64,000 nucleotides of DNA, from the NCBI GenBank assembly GCA_035356615.1, contig DAOQSN010000027.1, positions 1-64,000 of the forward strand, given 5' to 3'. This document shows positions 35,230-44,860 of the stretch, one piece after another (the first letter of the stretch is position 1; each line of letters opens with the position of its first letter). The notes below the pieces were generated by a model that ran no database searches, was not told where the DNA came from, and saw only the letters and a list, made by a program, of their open reading frames with translations. The translations under genes were made by a program, and so were the position numbers. The DNA comes from JAKQDH01 sp029558835. Its GTDB lineage: Bacteria; Planctomycetota; Phycisphaerae; UBA1845.

Positions 35230-37770
35230 TCAGCGACGCCGCAGACGGTACGCGGCCATGCCCACCGGCAGCCCGATAACCGGCAGCAGACCGAGCGCCC
35301 CGCACACTCCGGCCGGCCGCGGTCGATCGGCGGGATCACCGGCCAGGATGGTCACGGGCAAGTCCGCGCTGCAGGTCGTCCCGTCGTCGTTGGCGTAAGT
35401 AGCCCGCACGAGCACCGGCGTGTCGTCCGCGACCCATTCGGTCGTCAGCAACCCGGCGCTCAGCTTGGCCGGCGGCTCCGCAAGGGCCTCCCCGGCCGGC
35501 GTCAGCAACGCCCAGGCCACGGTCTGGGCCGTCACCTCCGGCGCCGGGCCCAACTCGAACTGCACGGTCGGGACAAACGTCGCGGGGGCCGGCGAGGCCA
35601 CCTCGGCGGGCCCGCCCAGGGTCAACTCCGTGCACCACGGCCAGCGGGTCTCGGCGTCGAACACCCGCACGGTCAGAGGCTCGGCCGCGAGCGCGTTGGC
35701 GCCCAGGGCGACCGTTGCGTTGAGCGTTCCCACGATCTCGCCTGCGGCGGCCGACACGTTGTACGCCAGCAGCTTGCCCGGCGCCACCAGCGTGCCCAGA
35801 TTCGGATTGTCGAGGCTCCACGCAGCGTCCCCGTCGGCAGGAAACAGCGCGCCGTCATCGTAGACAATCTGCACAGTGAAATCGGCGACGCACGCGACGT
35901 TGTCGGCCACTTCGTCCGGGAGCCGCGCGGGTCCCTCGATCCGCGCGCCCACCGGCAGGCGATAGACCGCATCCACGGAGACGTCCTCGGCGGCGGCGAT
36001 CGCGATGGTGTTCTGCCCCTCCGCCACGACGGCACCGTTTGTGACCCAGTGCACGAAGCGGCGGCCCTCGCTTTCCAGCGGCGCGGTGAGCACGAGGTTC
36101 GTCGGCACGGCGTACTCGCGCACGAAGCCCGCCGGTCCGGCGGCGCCCTTCGTCGCAGCGTCGATGTCACGGGGTGAGACCTCGATCTCCACGCTCGCGG
36201 CGTTCGAGGTCACGGACAGCCGAAACAGCGTGGGCAGGCGGCAGCCGGTGGAGTCCACCTGCTGCCCGGGCAGACTGTCCCGGCAGAGGTCCAGGGCATT
36301 GGGCACGCCGTCGCCGTCCAGGTCCTGCTCGGTTTCCGCGCAGCCCATCTCATCGACGGGCGCGCCGCCCGGGCTGGCGGGGCAGTCGTCATCGTCGTCG
36401 AGGAAGCCGTCGGCGTCCCCATCCAGTTCCGCGGCGCCGGGAATGGCGCGGTCAGCGGCGAAATACAGAAACGCCGGCAGGTTCTCGACGCAGGTGGGGA
36501 TGATCTGCTCCTCGGGCAGCGCGAAGTAAGGATACCCCCGCGGACGCACCTCCACGGTCAGGGCCATGATGCCCAGCGCGCCGTGCCCCCAGTCCACCAG
36601 ATCGCCGTTGACCAGGTACAGCAGGACGGATGCCTGCCCGGCCACGTAGTCATACTGCACGTCGGAGTGCTCCGCGTTGATCAGCACCGCCATTCGCCCG
36701 GCCACGCGCTCATACTCACTGACGTTCTCCACCGGCTGCGTCGTATGCCCCCACGGGTAGATGATGACCTGGCTGTAGTTGTGATAACTCAAGGCCCCGG
36801 CGAAGGTCCGTCCGGAGGTCGTTCCATTCAGCAGGTCGCGCACGGTCCGTGTCTCCGGCTCCGAGAACGGCGCCGGGCCGTGGTACGTTGCGTCGCCGGG
36901 ATTGTCACTGGCGCCCGCGCCGCCGAACATGTAATCATAGTTACGATTGACGTCGACACCGAACGTGCCGTCGTCGTTGACCCGCCGGTTCTTGCGCCAC
37001 CAGCGGTCCACATTCCAACTGTATACGAAACCGTCGGGGTTGACGATGGGGACAATCCAGACTTCCGCATAGTTGAGCAGGCGGGTCACGTCGCCGTTCT
37101 TCAAGTAGTTCTCGACCAGGTACTCCGCGAAATACAGCGGCACCTCCACGCTGATCCACTCACGGGCATGGTGGCAACCTAAGATGGCAACCGCGGGCTT
37201 CTCGGCGTCGGTCAGCACGGCATTGCTGCTGACGCGCAGGGCACGGATCGGCCGATCCTGCACCGACCGCCCGATGGTCTCCAGGACCACGAGGTCCGCG
37301 TGATTCGCGGCCAGGCGGCTGAGCACCGCCTCGGCCGCCGTCAGGTCGTGGTAGGTGGTAAAGTCCTCAGCCTGCGGGACGAGGCGCCGCGCCTGCTGCG
37401 CTTCCCAGGCCGCATACACATCTTCGCAGACCACCTCGAACAGCAAGCCCCGCCCCGCCAGGTAGTCCGTCAAGGCCGGCGTCACCCGGAAGACGAGGCG
37501 GTCGCCGTCCCGCTGCCAGGGATCGGCCCCGAGCTGTAACAGCAGCTCCGGTGCCACCTCGCGTGCGTCCACGGCGATGAGCTGCGTGAGCTCGGACGGC
37601 CCGGCCGGCGTCTCCGCGGCAGCCCGGCTGACGCCGACGCCCAGCGCCGTGACCACCAGAAGGCAGGTGACCAGCGCCGTCCGTCCGTACCACCCAACGC
37701 GCTGAACCGGGCTCGCGCCGGCCCCGTGCTCTCGCCCCTTTCGGTCTCCGTGGTCGATCTGCGGCATCAT
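35230..37770 (-). CDS. Secreted M14 zinc carboxypeptidase with TSP3-like repeats and C-terminal anchor
   Basis: An 846-residue exported protein, numbered from the ATG at 37770. A signal peptide lies at about 30-52. The M14 catalytic domain (about 130-460) has all key residues: H201 and E204 in GCHHAREWIS, N275-R276 in DVNRNYDY, H330 in LSYHNYSQ as third zinc ligand, and E407 in ALTVEVRP as general base. Two Asp-rich calcium repeats of thrombospondin-3 type follow (DGDADGFLDDDDDCP; DLDGDGVPNALDLC). Then come beta-rich Ig-like modules. The C-terminus is GVCGALGLLP-hydrophobic-YRLRRR, a tripartite sorting-type tail. The double ATG has GAGG upstream. It probably digests peptides at the cell surface. 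Confidence 0.92.
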   Translation of the reverse strand: MMPQIDHGDRKGREHGAGASPVQRVGWYGRTALVTCLLVVTALGVGVSRAAAETPAGPSELTQLIAVDAREVAPELLLQLGADPWQRDGDRLVFRVTPALTDYLAGRGLLFEVVCEDVYAAWEAQQARRLVPQAEDFTTYHDLTAAEAVLSRLAANHADLVVLETIGRSVQDRPIRALRVSSNAVLTDAEKPAVAILGCHHAREWISVEVPLYFAEYLVENYLKNGDVTRLLNYAEVWIVPIVNPDGFVYSWNVDRWWRKNRRVNDDGTFGVDVNRNYDYMFGGAGASDNPGDATYHGPAPFSEPETRTVRDLLNGTTSGRTFAGALSYHNYSQVIIYPWGHTTQPVENVSEYERVAGRMAVLINAEHSDVQYDYVAGQASVLLYLVNGDLVDWGHGALGIMALTVEVRPRGYPYFALPEEQIIPTCVENLPAFLYFAADRAIPGAAELDGDADGFLDDDDDCPASPGGAPVDEMGCAETEQDLDGDGVPNALDLCRDSLPGQQVDSTGCRLPTLFRLSVTSNAASVEIEVSPRDIDAATKGAAGPAGFVREYAVPTNLVLTAPLESEGRRFVHWVTNGAVVAEGQNTIAIAAAEDVSVDAVYRLPVGARIEGPARLPDEVADNVACVADFTVQIVYDDGALFPADGDAAWSLDNPNLGTLVAPGKLLAYNVSAAAGEIVGTLNATVALGANALAAEPLTVRVFDAETRWPWCTELTLGGPAEVASPAPATFVPTVQFELGPAPEVTAQTVAWALLTPAGEALAEPPAKLSAGLLTTEWVADDTPVLVRATYANDDGTTCSADLPVTILAGDPADRPRPAGVCGALGLLPVIGLPVGMAAYRLRRR

Positions 37771-38004
37771 GGCTGGCGGTCCTCGACTATATAGAAGGCA
37801 CAACACCGGGGCGTCGCGCCACGCGCCGCCCCGCACGGTACAGTATTAACAATGCCGCGGCTGGACGAACGACACGCCGAGCCCACCCACGTGGACGCCG
37901 GTAACGGCACCGGCGGCGCCGCTGGGGCTCCTCGCGGCGGGTCCTCAGAATGCACCGAGTATAGCGAACGGGCGATGGGGAACACAACCGGGTGGGCCGT
38001 CAGG

Positions 38005-39270
38005 TCACTCCGGTAACCGCCGGATGTGCGCGCCGACACTGGAGAGCTTCTCTTCGAAGCGCTCGTAGCCACGGTCGATGTGGTACACGCGGTGGACCCG
38101 GGTCGTGCCCTTGGCAATCAGACCCGCCAGAATCAGGGCGGCCGAGGCACGCAGGTCCGAAGCCATCACCGGGGCGCCGACGAACCGCTTGATCCCCTCC
38201 ACCGTCACCGTCGGCCCCTCCTTGCGCAACTGCGCCCCCATGCGGCTCAGCTCGCCGACGTGGAGGAACCGATCGGGAAACACCTTCTCCGTAATCACAC
38301 TGTTGCCGTCGGCCAGACAGAGCAGCGCCATCACCTGCGCCTGCAAGTCGGTGGGGAAACCGGGATACGGCTGCGTGGTAATCTGCGTCGGCTCCAGACG
38401 ACGGGCCGAGGAAACCTCCACGCCGCCGTCCTTGCGCTCCACGATGACCCCGATCTGGCGAAGCCGATCCACCACCGCCAGCAGGTGGTCCACGCGCGCG
38501 CCCGGCAATTCGAGGTCGCCGTTGGTGATGGCAGCCGCAATCATGAACGTGCCCGCTTCAATCCGGTCGGGGATCACGCGGTGCTGCACCCCCGTAAGCT
38601 TCGGCACCCCGTCGATGACCAGGTGCGGCGTGCCGTGTCCCTGAATGCGTGCCCCGCAGGCGTTGAGGAAATCCGCCAGGTCGACCACCTCCGGTTCGCA
38701 GGCGGCGCACTCGATGATGGTGCGTCCCTCGGCCAGCGTGGCCGCCATCATCACGTTGGCGGTGGCCGTCACCGACGATCCGAACGGCCCCCCCAGGAAC
38801 ATCTCGGCGCCCGTGAGCCGCTTGGCCTTGAGCACGACGTCGCCGTTGAGCAACTCATACTCCGCGCCGATGGCTTCCAGCCCCTGGACGTGCAGGTTGA
38901 TGGGCCGGTCGCCGATGGCGCAGCCGCCGGGCATTGACACGCGGGCCCGCTTCCGCTTGGCCAGCAGCGGTCCCAGCACGCAGACGCTGGCCCGCATCTT
39001 GCTGACCAGGTCGTACTCCGCGTGGGTGTTGGACTCGTCCTCGACCCGCAGGTGCATCGCACCCTGCGCGTCCCGCTCGCAATGCACGCCCAGGCGCTGC
39101 AGCAGGACCTGCATCTGCCGGACGTCGGCCAGGTCGGGGACCTGCTCCAGAACGGTCTCCCCTTCCACGAGAATCGCCGCGGCCATGATGGGCAAAGCGG
39201 CGTTCTTCGCCCCGCCGATCGTGACGCTCCCGCGCAGCCGGTTGCCACCCGTGATCTCAAACAGGTCCAC
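38005..39270 (-). CDS. murA: UDP-N-acetylglucosamine 1-carboxyvinyltransferase
   Basis: A 421-residue MurA, the committed step of peptidoglycan synthesis, transferring enolpyruvate from PEP to UDP-GlcNAc. The N-terminus has GGNRLRGSVTIGGAKNAALP. The catalytic cysteine is C117 in MPGGCAIGDRP, the form sensitive to fosfomycin in most bacteria. Later blocks include TATANVMMAA and FPTDLQAQ. The GTG at 39270 is chosen because AGGGGAG lies close upstream and homology begins there; an ATG six codons earlier is possible. It starts 44 bases after prmC ends, so the two are probably co-transcribed. Confidence 0.95.
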   Translation of the reverse strand: MDLFEITGGNRLRGSVTIGGAKNAALPIMAAAILVEGETVLEQVPDLADVRQMQVLLQRLGVHCERDAQGAMHLRVEDESNTHAEYDLVSKMRASVCVLGPLLAKRKRARVSMPGGCAIGDRPINLHVQGLEAIGAEYELLNGDVVLKAKRLTGAEMFLGGPFGSSVTATANVMMAATLAEGRTIIECAACEPEVVDLADFLNACGARIQGHGTPHLVIDGVPKLTGVQHRVIPDRIEAGTFMIAAAITNGDLELPGARVDHLLAVVDRLRQIGVIVERKDGGVEVSSARRLEPTQITTQPYPGFPTDLQAQVMALLCLADGNSVITEKVFPDRFLHVGELSRMGAQLRKEGPTVTVEGIKRFVGAPVMASDLRASAALILAGLIAKGTTRVHRVYHIDRGYERFEEKLSSVGAHIRRLPE

Positions 39271-39314
39271 ACCGCTCCCCTTTCTCATCCTGCCCGACCG
39301 GACCGGTCAGCGCC

Positions 39315-40220
39315 TCACGCACGTTGGAACCACATCACCCGCTCGTGGCCGAGGACCGTATCGCGGATGGTAGCGCGATGCCGGAACCGTCCGGACTGCT
39401 CCAACACCCCCCGTACGTTCGCCTCCCGACCGGCCGCAATCTCCACAAAGACCGCCCCGTCCGCGGTCAGACACCGCGCCCCGTCCGCCTCGATCGCCCG
39501 GTACAGCGCCAGCCCGTCGGCCCCATCGGTCAAGGCCGCCACCGGCTCGTACTCGCGCACCGCCGGCGGCAGCGTGGCAAGCTGCTCCGTGCTGATGTAC
39601 GGCGGATTGGACATCAGGATATCGAACCCGCCCGCCGGAACCACGTCCGCAGCCAGCGCCAGCCCGTCCGCTTCCACGAGCGTCAGACGCTGCTCAACGC
39701 CGTGGCGCCTGGCATTGTCCGCCGCCACGGCCAGGGCGGCCGGAACCCGATCCGTCGCCACCACCTGCGCGGTCGGCACGTGCTTGAGCACCGCGATCGC
39801 CAGGCAGCCGGTGCCGGTCCCCACCTCGAGAATCTGCCACGTCCGTCCCGCCTGCCGCCGGGCGTAGTCGATGACCTCCTCCGCCAGCGTCTCCGTCTCC
39901 GGGCGCGGGATGAGCACCTCCGGCGTCACCACGAAATCGAGGGAGAAGAACTCCTTGTGTCCGACCAGGTACGCGATTGGCTCCTGCCGGGCCGCCCGCG
40001 CTACCAGGTCCCGGTAGATGTCCAGTTGTTCCCGCGCCGGTTGCGACTCGAAACGCGTGTACAGCTCGATCCGCCGGCACCCCAGCACGTGCGCCAGCAG
40101 CACTTCACCGGCCAGCCGCGCCTCGTCCACCTGATGGCGCGCCAGATAGTCGGTCGTCCAGTTCAGCAACCGGCCGATGGTCCACTCATTCTCTCGGGTG
40201 GACGGCGTCGTGTCCTGCAT
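39315..40220 (-). CDS. prmC: Peptide chain release factor N5-glutamine methyltransferase
   Basis: A 301-residue PrmC/HemK methyltransferase that modifies the GGQ glutamine of release factors. The N-terminal helical domain precedes the SAM site VGTGTGCLAIAVL, and the substrate-binding NPPY motif is at 205-208. PIAYLVGHKEFFSLDF and VLIPRPETE are diagnostic of PrmC. The ATG at 40220 is followed directly by the normal N-terminus. prfA, the usual neighbour, is not in the window; murA follows closely. Confidence 0.94.
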   Translation of the reverse strand: MQDTTPSTRENEWTIGRLLNWTTDYLARHQVDEARLAGEVLLAHVLGCRRIELYTRFESQPAREQLDIYRDLVARAARQEPIAYLVGHKEFFSLDFVVTPEVLIPRPETETLAEEVIDYARRQAGRTWQILEVGTGTGCLAIAVLKHVPTAQVVATDRVPAALAVAADNARRHGVEQRLTLVEADGLALAADVVPAGGFDILMSNPPYISTEQLATLPPAVREYEPVAALTDGADGLALYRAIEADGARCLTADGAVFVEIAAGREANVRGVLEQSGRFRHRATIRDTVLGHERVMWFQRA

Positions 40221-40340
40221 AGAAAGTCGATGATAACGCCCGGCAGGGATCGCAGCCAGAAACAGCAACGGGCACGCTGGCGTTGGGTAAGCGCGCCTTG
40301 CCGGGGGCCCCACCTGATGAAGAGGTCAGGCAGTCGACCG

Positions 40341-40437
40341 GGGTGGCATGGCCAAGCGCAGCGCCGCCAGGTGCTTGCTTGGACGAGGCCGAGGTTCACC
40401 AGCGCATGCCGGCGCCTTCGGCTTGGGCATGCCACCC
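40341..40437. repeat. Family A palindromic repeat, copy A2
   Basis: Runs from GGGTGGCATGGCCAAGC to GCTTGGGCATGCCACCC. The right flank CGGTTTCCCAACTGCGTGGTC matches the flanks of copies A3, A4 and A6 (consensus GACCACNNNNNNGGGAAAC on the opposite strand), so the full element extends about 25 bases further. Confidence 0.85.
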
Positions 40438-40463
40438 GTCCGGTTTCCCAACTGCGTGGTCTT

Positions 40464-40856
40464 CTAGTAGATCATGTCGGCGAACGTGTCGGGGATGTCC
40501 TCGGGGTGGCCACGCAGGCCGGACCGGTAGGTCGCCCGACGCTGCGGAGCATTCTCCTGCCAGTCCTCGATCTTGCGGATGCGACGGTCGTGAAGCTGCT
40601 TCTCGGTGGCCTTGAGCTGCTGACGGTGGCGGGCCTCCGAGCGGCGCGCCTCTTCCAGGGCCGTCTGCGCGGTCTCCCGCCGGCGGGCCTCGCGCTCGAC
40701 GCAGGCCGCGTAGTTGCGGGCGATGCGTTCGTTCCGCACCGCCTGGGCTTCCTTCAGGCGGCTGCCCTGGCACCCGCCCACCAGCGCGAGCGCCCCGGCC
40801 ACCAGCCAGGCCACGACTCGGCCGGCCCGCCCACCGCGGTCACGCCTGGCGGTCAT
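40464..40856 (-). CDS. Small Arg/Glu-rich lipoprotein
   Basis: A 130-residue protein. An Arg-rich N-terminus, a hydrophobic run (VVAWLVAGALALVGGC) and a clean lipobox put the lipidated cysteine at about residue 29. The mature part is strongly charged and helical, with many Arg, Glu and Gln residues (ERIARNYAACVEREARRRET and similar), suggesting a coiled coil in the periplasm. The ATG at 40856 is preferred because it gives a standard lipoprotein signal; an ATG pair at 40880 would add eight residues. Function unknown. Confidence 0.68.
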   Translation of the reverse strand: MTARRDRGGRAGRVVAWLVAGALALVGGCQGSRLKEAQAVRNERIARNYAACVEREARRRETAQTALEEARRSEARHRQQLKATEKQLHDRRIRKIEDWQENAPQRRATYRSGLRGHPEDIPDTFADMIY

Positions 40857-41047
40857 TACCTTTGCGGGCTCGTCCATCATGTGCTTGTACTCGCCGCTGG
40901 CTCGCCGGACGCAGGGTCGCCCCCCGCGGGGGCCTTCGCTGGGGCACCCCTGCCCGGCGACCGGCGAGCGCAGCGCGCCCGACAGAGGCACGCCGGCGCA
41001 GGGTCCCACTCCCGTACCCTCCCGTACCCCGACGTCCACCCCGGCGC

Positions 41048-41401
41048 TCAACTGACCGCGCTGCCCGGCTCCACCTCGCGGTCGGTCGTCAGCACGATGA
41101 CCTTGGTTTGATCGGCCGACACCGCCGCCAGCAACATCCCGTTGCTCTGCTGACCACGCATCATCCGCGGCGCGAGGTTCGTGACCACGACAATGTTCTT
41201 GCCGACCATCTCGGCCGCGGTGTAGTGGCCACGCAGACCCGCCACGATCTGGCGCTTCTCGTTGCCCAGGTCCACCTGCAGCACCAGCAGCTTGTCGGCG
41301 TTGGGATGGTCGGTCGCCGAAACGACCCGCCCCACCTTGATCGCCACCTTCTGGAAATCGGCATAGGCGATCGGTCCGCCTGCCTGCGCTTGATCCGTCA
41401 T
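41048..41401 (-). CDS. Stand-alone tRNA-binding (MetG C-terminal / CsaA-like) domain protein
   Basis: A 117-residue OB-fold tRNA-binding domain. Motifs are FQKVAIKVGRVVSATDHPNA, KLLVLQVDLG, RQIVAGLRGHYTAAEMVGKN, and NLAPRMMRGQQSNGMLLAA. It is homologous to the C-terminal dimerisation domain of methionyl-tRNA synthetase and to CsaA; as a free protein it may serve as the beta subunit of a split MetRS or as a chaperone-like protein. The catalytic MetG is not in the window. The ATG at 41401 has a GCAGGAG Shine-Dalgarno. Confidence 0.88.
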   Translation of the reverse strand: MTDQAQAGGPIAYADFQKVAIKVGRVVSATDHPNADKLLVLQVDLGNEKRQIVAGLRGHYTAAEMVGKNIVVVTNLAPRMMRGQQSNGMLLAAVSADQTKVIVLTTDREVEPGSAVS

Positions 41402-41787
41402 GGGAAACTCCTGCCACATGCGGCGTTGGGACGCCCGGTTATCGCACCCCCAAATCTCGACATCGAAGGGGAACCAGCCATCGCCCACAAGCCGCCTGAC
41501 CAAGCCCCCCGGCCGTCGTCCTGCGACTGAAAACGAGGCGCCCGCCGCCGCTGGCCTGCTGGCTGGCGGACACCTGCGGCTCGCAGGCCGGCCCTGGGTC
41601 CTCCTTTCCGCTAGCCCGATGGCTTCGCTGCCTGGGGATACACTCCGGAGTAGTCTAATCCGCTGGGGTCGTGCCGCCAAGCTCGTTTTCGCCGCAGGGC
41701 CTCCGCAGGCCACGCGCGGCCGCGGCCGCCCTGGCGCATTGTGGGGTTCCTGTCCGTCCGTAGAATCCGTGCAAAGAGGTATCTGTC
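41402..41787. other. Divergent intergenic region, tRNA-binding protein / manA
   Basis: 386 bases with no supported gene and no recognised repeat. It should contain promoters for both divergent genes; none could be placed with confidence. Confidence 0.4.
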
Positions 41788-42882
41788 GTGAAGGTCTGCC
41801 CGCTGGTATTCCAGCCTGTCCTGAAACCCAGACTCTGGGGCGGTCGGCGTCTGGAAGCGCTGCTTGGCAAGGCGCTGCCACCTGACGACCGCATTGGCGA
41901 ATCCTGGGAACTTGCCGACCTCGAGGACGGTCAATCGGTCGTCGCGCGCGGCCCGGCCGCCGGTCGCTCGCTGCGCCAATTGCTACACGACTGGGGCGAT
42001 GCGCTGGTAGGGGGCGCACCGCTGTGGCACGGGCGGTTCCCGCTGCTCATCAAGTTCCTGGACGCCCGCGAGGCCCTCAGCGTGCAGGTGCATCCTGGGG
42101 AGACCGGGGCCCGGCCGCCGATGGCGGAGGGGCGTGCCAAGCACGAAGCGTGGTACGTCATCGACGCACCGCTGGACGGTTACATCTACCGCGGCTTCAG
42201 CGCCACCGTGACGGTAGAGCAACTGCGTCAAGCCTTGGCGGCAGGGCACGTGCAGCCTCTGCTGCGGCGCCTGCCCGCCCGCCCGGGACACTGCTACTAC
42301 CTTCCCGGCGGTACGGTGCACGCTCTCGGCGCGGGGTTACTGGTGGCCGAGATCCAGACGCCGTCCGACACCACCTACCGCCTCTATGACTGGGACCGCG
42401 CCGACCCCACCACCGGCCGACCCCGGCCGCTACACGCCGACGACGCGCTGGCGTGTGCGTGTCTGTCCACGCCGGCACAGCTTCCGGAAGAGGAGCCGGC
42501 CCACGTGGCCGGGCTGTGGGTATGCGTCAGCCGACTCGTGCAGACGCCGTTCTTCGTCATCGAGCGTGTGCGGATGAGCGCGGGCGTCGCACAGGCCATC
42601 CCCTACGAGGAGATGGTCGTCTGGATCGTGCTCGAGGGAAGCGGACGGATCACGTGGGCGGGTGCCACGGGACAGCTTCCGTTCGGTCGTGGGGACACGG
42701 TGCTGCTGCCGGCCGCCCTGGACGGAGGGCACGTCCACACGGAGGCCGACTGCGTGTGGTTGGAAGTGTCCGTACCGGTGCCCAGCCCGCTGGGCGGGTT
42801 GGCACGCCCCGATCGAGAGGTGCTGCGTCAGCTCGGCACAGGCAGCGCCTATGTGCACCTGAACGTCCCGTCGCCTCCCTGA
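41788..42882 (+). CDS. manA: Type I mannose-6-phosphate isomerase
   Basis: A 364-residue zinc-dependent isomerase interconverting fructose-6-P and mannose-6-P. The N-terminus VFQPVLKPRLWGGRRLEALL is typical. Zinc ligands are visible in SVQVHPGE (Gln and His), KHEAWYVID (Glu) and LPGGTVHALGAG (His). The catalytic arginine region appears as SDTTYRLYDWDR. The GTG at 41788 follows AGAGGT at good spacing. It precedes serS by 337 bases on the same strand. Confidence 0.93.
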   Translation: MKVCPLVFQPVLKPRLWGGRRLEALLGKALPPDDRIGESWELADLEDGQSVVARGPAAGRSLRQLLHDWGDALVGGAPLWHGRFPLLIKFLDAREALSVQVHPGETGARPPMAEGRAKHEAWYVIDAPLDGYIYRGFSATVTVEQLRQALAAGHVQPLLRRLPARPGHCYYLPGGTVHALGAGLLVAEIQTPSDTTYRLYDWDRADPTTGRPRPLHADDALACACLSTPAQLPEEEPAHVAGLWVCVSRLVQTPFFVIERVRMSAGVAQAIPYEEMVVWIVLEGSGRITWAGATGQLPFGRGDTVLLPAALDGGHVHTEADCVWLEVSVPVPSPLGGLARPDREVLRQLGTGSAYVHLNVPSPP

Positions 42883-43219
42883 TTGACCGGCCGTATGGCG
42901 GTCCGTCGCGTACGCAAGCTCGGCCCCGTGAGCAGCTCCGCCCCTGCGGCCGGTCCGCTTCCCGAACTGTGGCCCGAGCCCTGCAGGACATGCACCTGCA
43001 CCCCGGAATCGGCGTAGTCCGAACCGAGGAACATTGGTACGCTGTCCCTGCTCGTTGCTTCTTTCTTGCTTGCCGGGGCCGGCCGTGATACCGGTCCGAG
43101 CGACGGGCGCTCCTCCCCATCCACGGAGCACGGCGGCGACGCAGGGACGCGGGGAGCGACGCGACATTCTAGCGCGGGGGGAACAGCAACGACCCCCACG
43201 GGCATCGAGATACAGCGCC
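42883..43219. other. Gene-free stretch between manA and serS
   Basis: 337 bases. No repeat copy, RNA gene or T-box-like structure could be recognised by eye. Confidence 0.4.
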
Positions 43220-44551
43220 ATGCTGGACATCAAATTCATTCGCGAGAACCCGGACCGGATTCGAGAGGCTGCCCGCCAGAAGCGCATCGACTGCGACCTC
43301 GACCGCCTGCTGGCGGCCGATCAGCGGCGGCGGGAGTTGCAGCTCGAATTGGACACGCTACGGAACCGGGTGAGAGAAGACGGGCAGCAGATCGGCATGC
43401 TGCGTAACCCGAAGTCCAAGCCTTACCAGGAAGCGCAGGGCGCCGGTCAAAGTGACGCCCAGATTCGGGCGGAGGCTGATCGGCTGCAAGCCGAAGTCAG
43501 CACGCTCAAGCCGCGCATCAAGACGCTGGAAGACGAAGAAACCCGGGTACTGGCCGAGTTTGACGAGTTGATGCTCACCATTCCCCAGCCGTCGGATCCG
43601 GAGGTGCCCGTTGGAGCGGATGATCGCGAGAACGTCGAAATCCGCCGCGTCGGCGAGGTCCGCCGGTTCGAGTTCGAGCCCAAGGACCACGTCGCGCTCG
43701 GGGAGGCGTTGGGCATCATCGACATCGAGCGCGGCGTGCGGCTGGGCGGGACGCGGAACTACACGCTCCGCGGCGACGGCACCCTGCTGCACCAGGCCGT
43801 GCTGCGGCTGGCGCAGGACATGATGGTCGCCCGCGGCTTCGTGCCCATGGTCGTGCCGGTGCTCGTGCGTGAGGAGGTGATGTACGGGACGGGCTACTTC
43901 CCCAGCGGGCGCGACCAGGCCTATCTGTGCGAGCGGGACGAGATGTCGCTGGTGGGCACGGCCGAGGTGCCGCTGACCGCCCTGCACGCCGGCGAAATCC
44001 TGGAGGAGCAGGCCCTGCCGCTGCGTTACTGCGCGCTGTCCACCTGTTTCCGCCGCGAGGCGGGGGCGGCCGGCAAGGACACGGCGGGGCTCTACCGCAT
44101 TCACCTGTTCGACAAGGTCGAGCAGGTGATCGTCTGCCGCAACGACATCGACACCAGCAAGCAGCATCACCTCGAGATTCTCCAGAACGCGGAGGACATC
44201 GTGCAGGCGTTGGGGCTGCCCTATCGCGTGGTGAACGTCTGCTCGGGCGATCTGGGGATGGGGCAGGTGCTCAAGTACGACATCGAGACATGGATGCCGT
44301 CGCGGAACGGCTACGGCGAGACACACTCGGCGTCGCGTTTCTACGAGTTCCAGGCGCGGCGGCTGAAGCTGCGGTACCGCGACGCGGGCAAGAAGGTCCA
44401 CTTCTGCCACACGCTGAACAACACGGTGATTGCCTCGCCGCGCATCCTGATCCCCATCCTGGAGCTGTACCAGAATGCCGACGGGACGGTGACGATCCCG
44501 CCGGCGCTCAGGCCCTATATGGGCGGACGCGAACGGATCGAGAAGCAGTAG
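43220..44551 (+). CDS. serS: Seryl-tRNA synthetase
   Basis: A 443-residue class II synthetase charging tRNA-Ser. The N-terminal coiled-coil arm starts MLDIKFIRENPDRIREAARQ. Motif 2 is LSTCFRREAGAAGKDTAGLY followed by RIHLFDKVEQ. Motif 3 region reads YGETHSASRFYEFQARRL and ends GTVTIPPALRPYMGG. The usual ISSCSNC is replaced by THSASRF, a substitution in the motif region that should be compared with relatives. ATG at 43220; upstream in-frame sequence has no similarity. Confidence 0.95.
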   Translation: MLDIKFIRENPDRIREAARQKRIDCDLDRLLAADQRRRELQLELDTLRNRVREDGQQIGMLRNPKSKPYQEAQGAGQSDAQIRAEADRLQAEVSTLKPRIKTLEDEETRVLAEFDELMLTIPQPSDPEVPVGADDRENVEIRRVGEVRRFEFEPKDHVALGEALGIIDIERGVRLGGTRNYTLRGDGTLLHQAVLRLAQDMMVARGFVPMVVPVLVREEVMYGTGYFPSGRDQAYLCERDEMSLVGTAEVPLTALHAGEILEEQALPLRYCALSTCFRREAGAAGKDTAGLYRIHLFDKVEQVIVCRNDIDTSKQHHLEILQNAEDIVQALGLPYRVVNVCSGDLGMGQVLKYDIETWMPSRNGYGETHSASRFYEFQARRLKLRYRDAGKKVHFCHTLNNTVIASPRILIPILELYQNADGTVTIPPALRPYMGGRERIEKQ

Positions 44552-44644
44552 ACAGGGGGCGCGGTGGGAACCTCCAGGGCGCTCCAGGCGTCTAAGGAGC
44601 AGGGGGCTTCTTCTGAACAGGACCACCCAACAGGGAAACCAGTG

Positions 44645-44749
44645 GGGTGGCATGCCCAAGCCGAAGGCGCCGGCATGTTGTGGTGGCAGTCTCCCGGTCG
44701 GCCAGGGGAGAGCATGGTCCCGGCGCGCCGGGACTTGGCCATGCCACCC
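44645..44749. repeat. Family A palindromic repeat, copy A3 (inverse orientation)
   Basis: Begins GGGTGGCATGCCCAAGCCGA and ends GGACTTGGCCATGCCACCC, inverted relative to A1/A2. The left flank GAACAGGACCACCCAACAGG followed by GAAACC is shared with A6 and partly with A2, A4 and A5. It is the main content of gene-free 44552-44860 between serS and the DUF4139 gene. Confidence 0.85.
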
Positions 44750-44860
44750 GCGTCCGATGGTTAGTCTCCCTATTGCGTGCAGCCATTTGGCGCCTTGCCC
44801 CCAAGGACCGAGGCGGTCGAGATCCGGAGAGACATCGTACACACGGACGAGGAACACACC

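Noticed and set aside
41402..42019. N-terminal part of the long frame 41048-42019 as a catalytic MetG fragment
   Set aside because: The sequence before the ATG at 41401 is Arg/Pro-rich, lacks HIGH and KMSKS motifs, and overlaps manA antisense.
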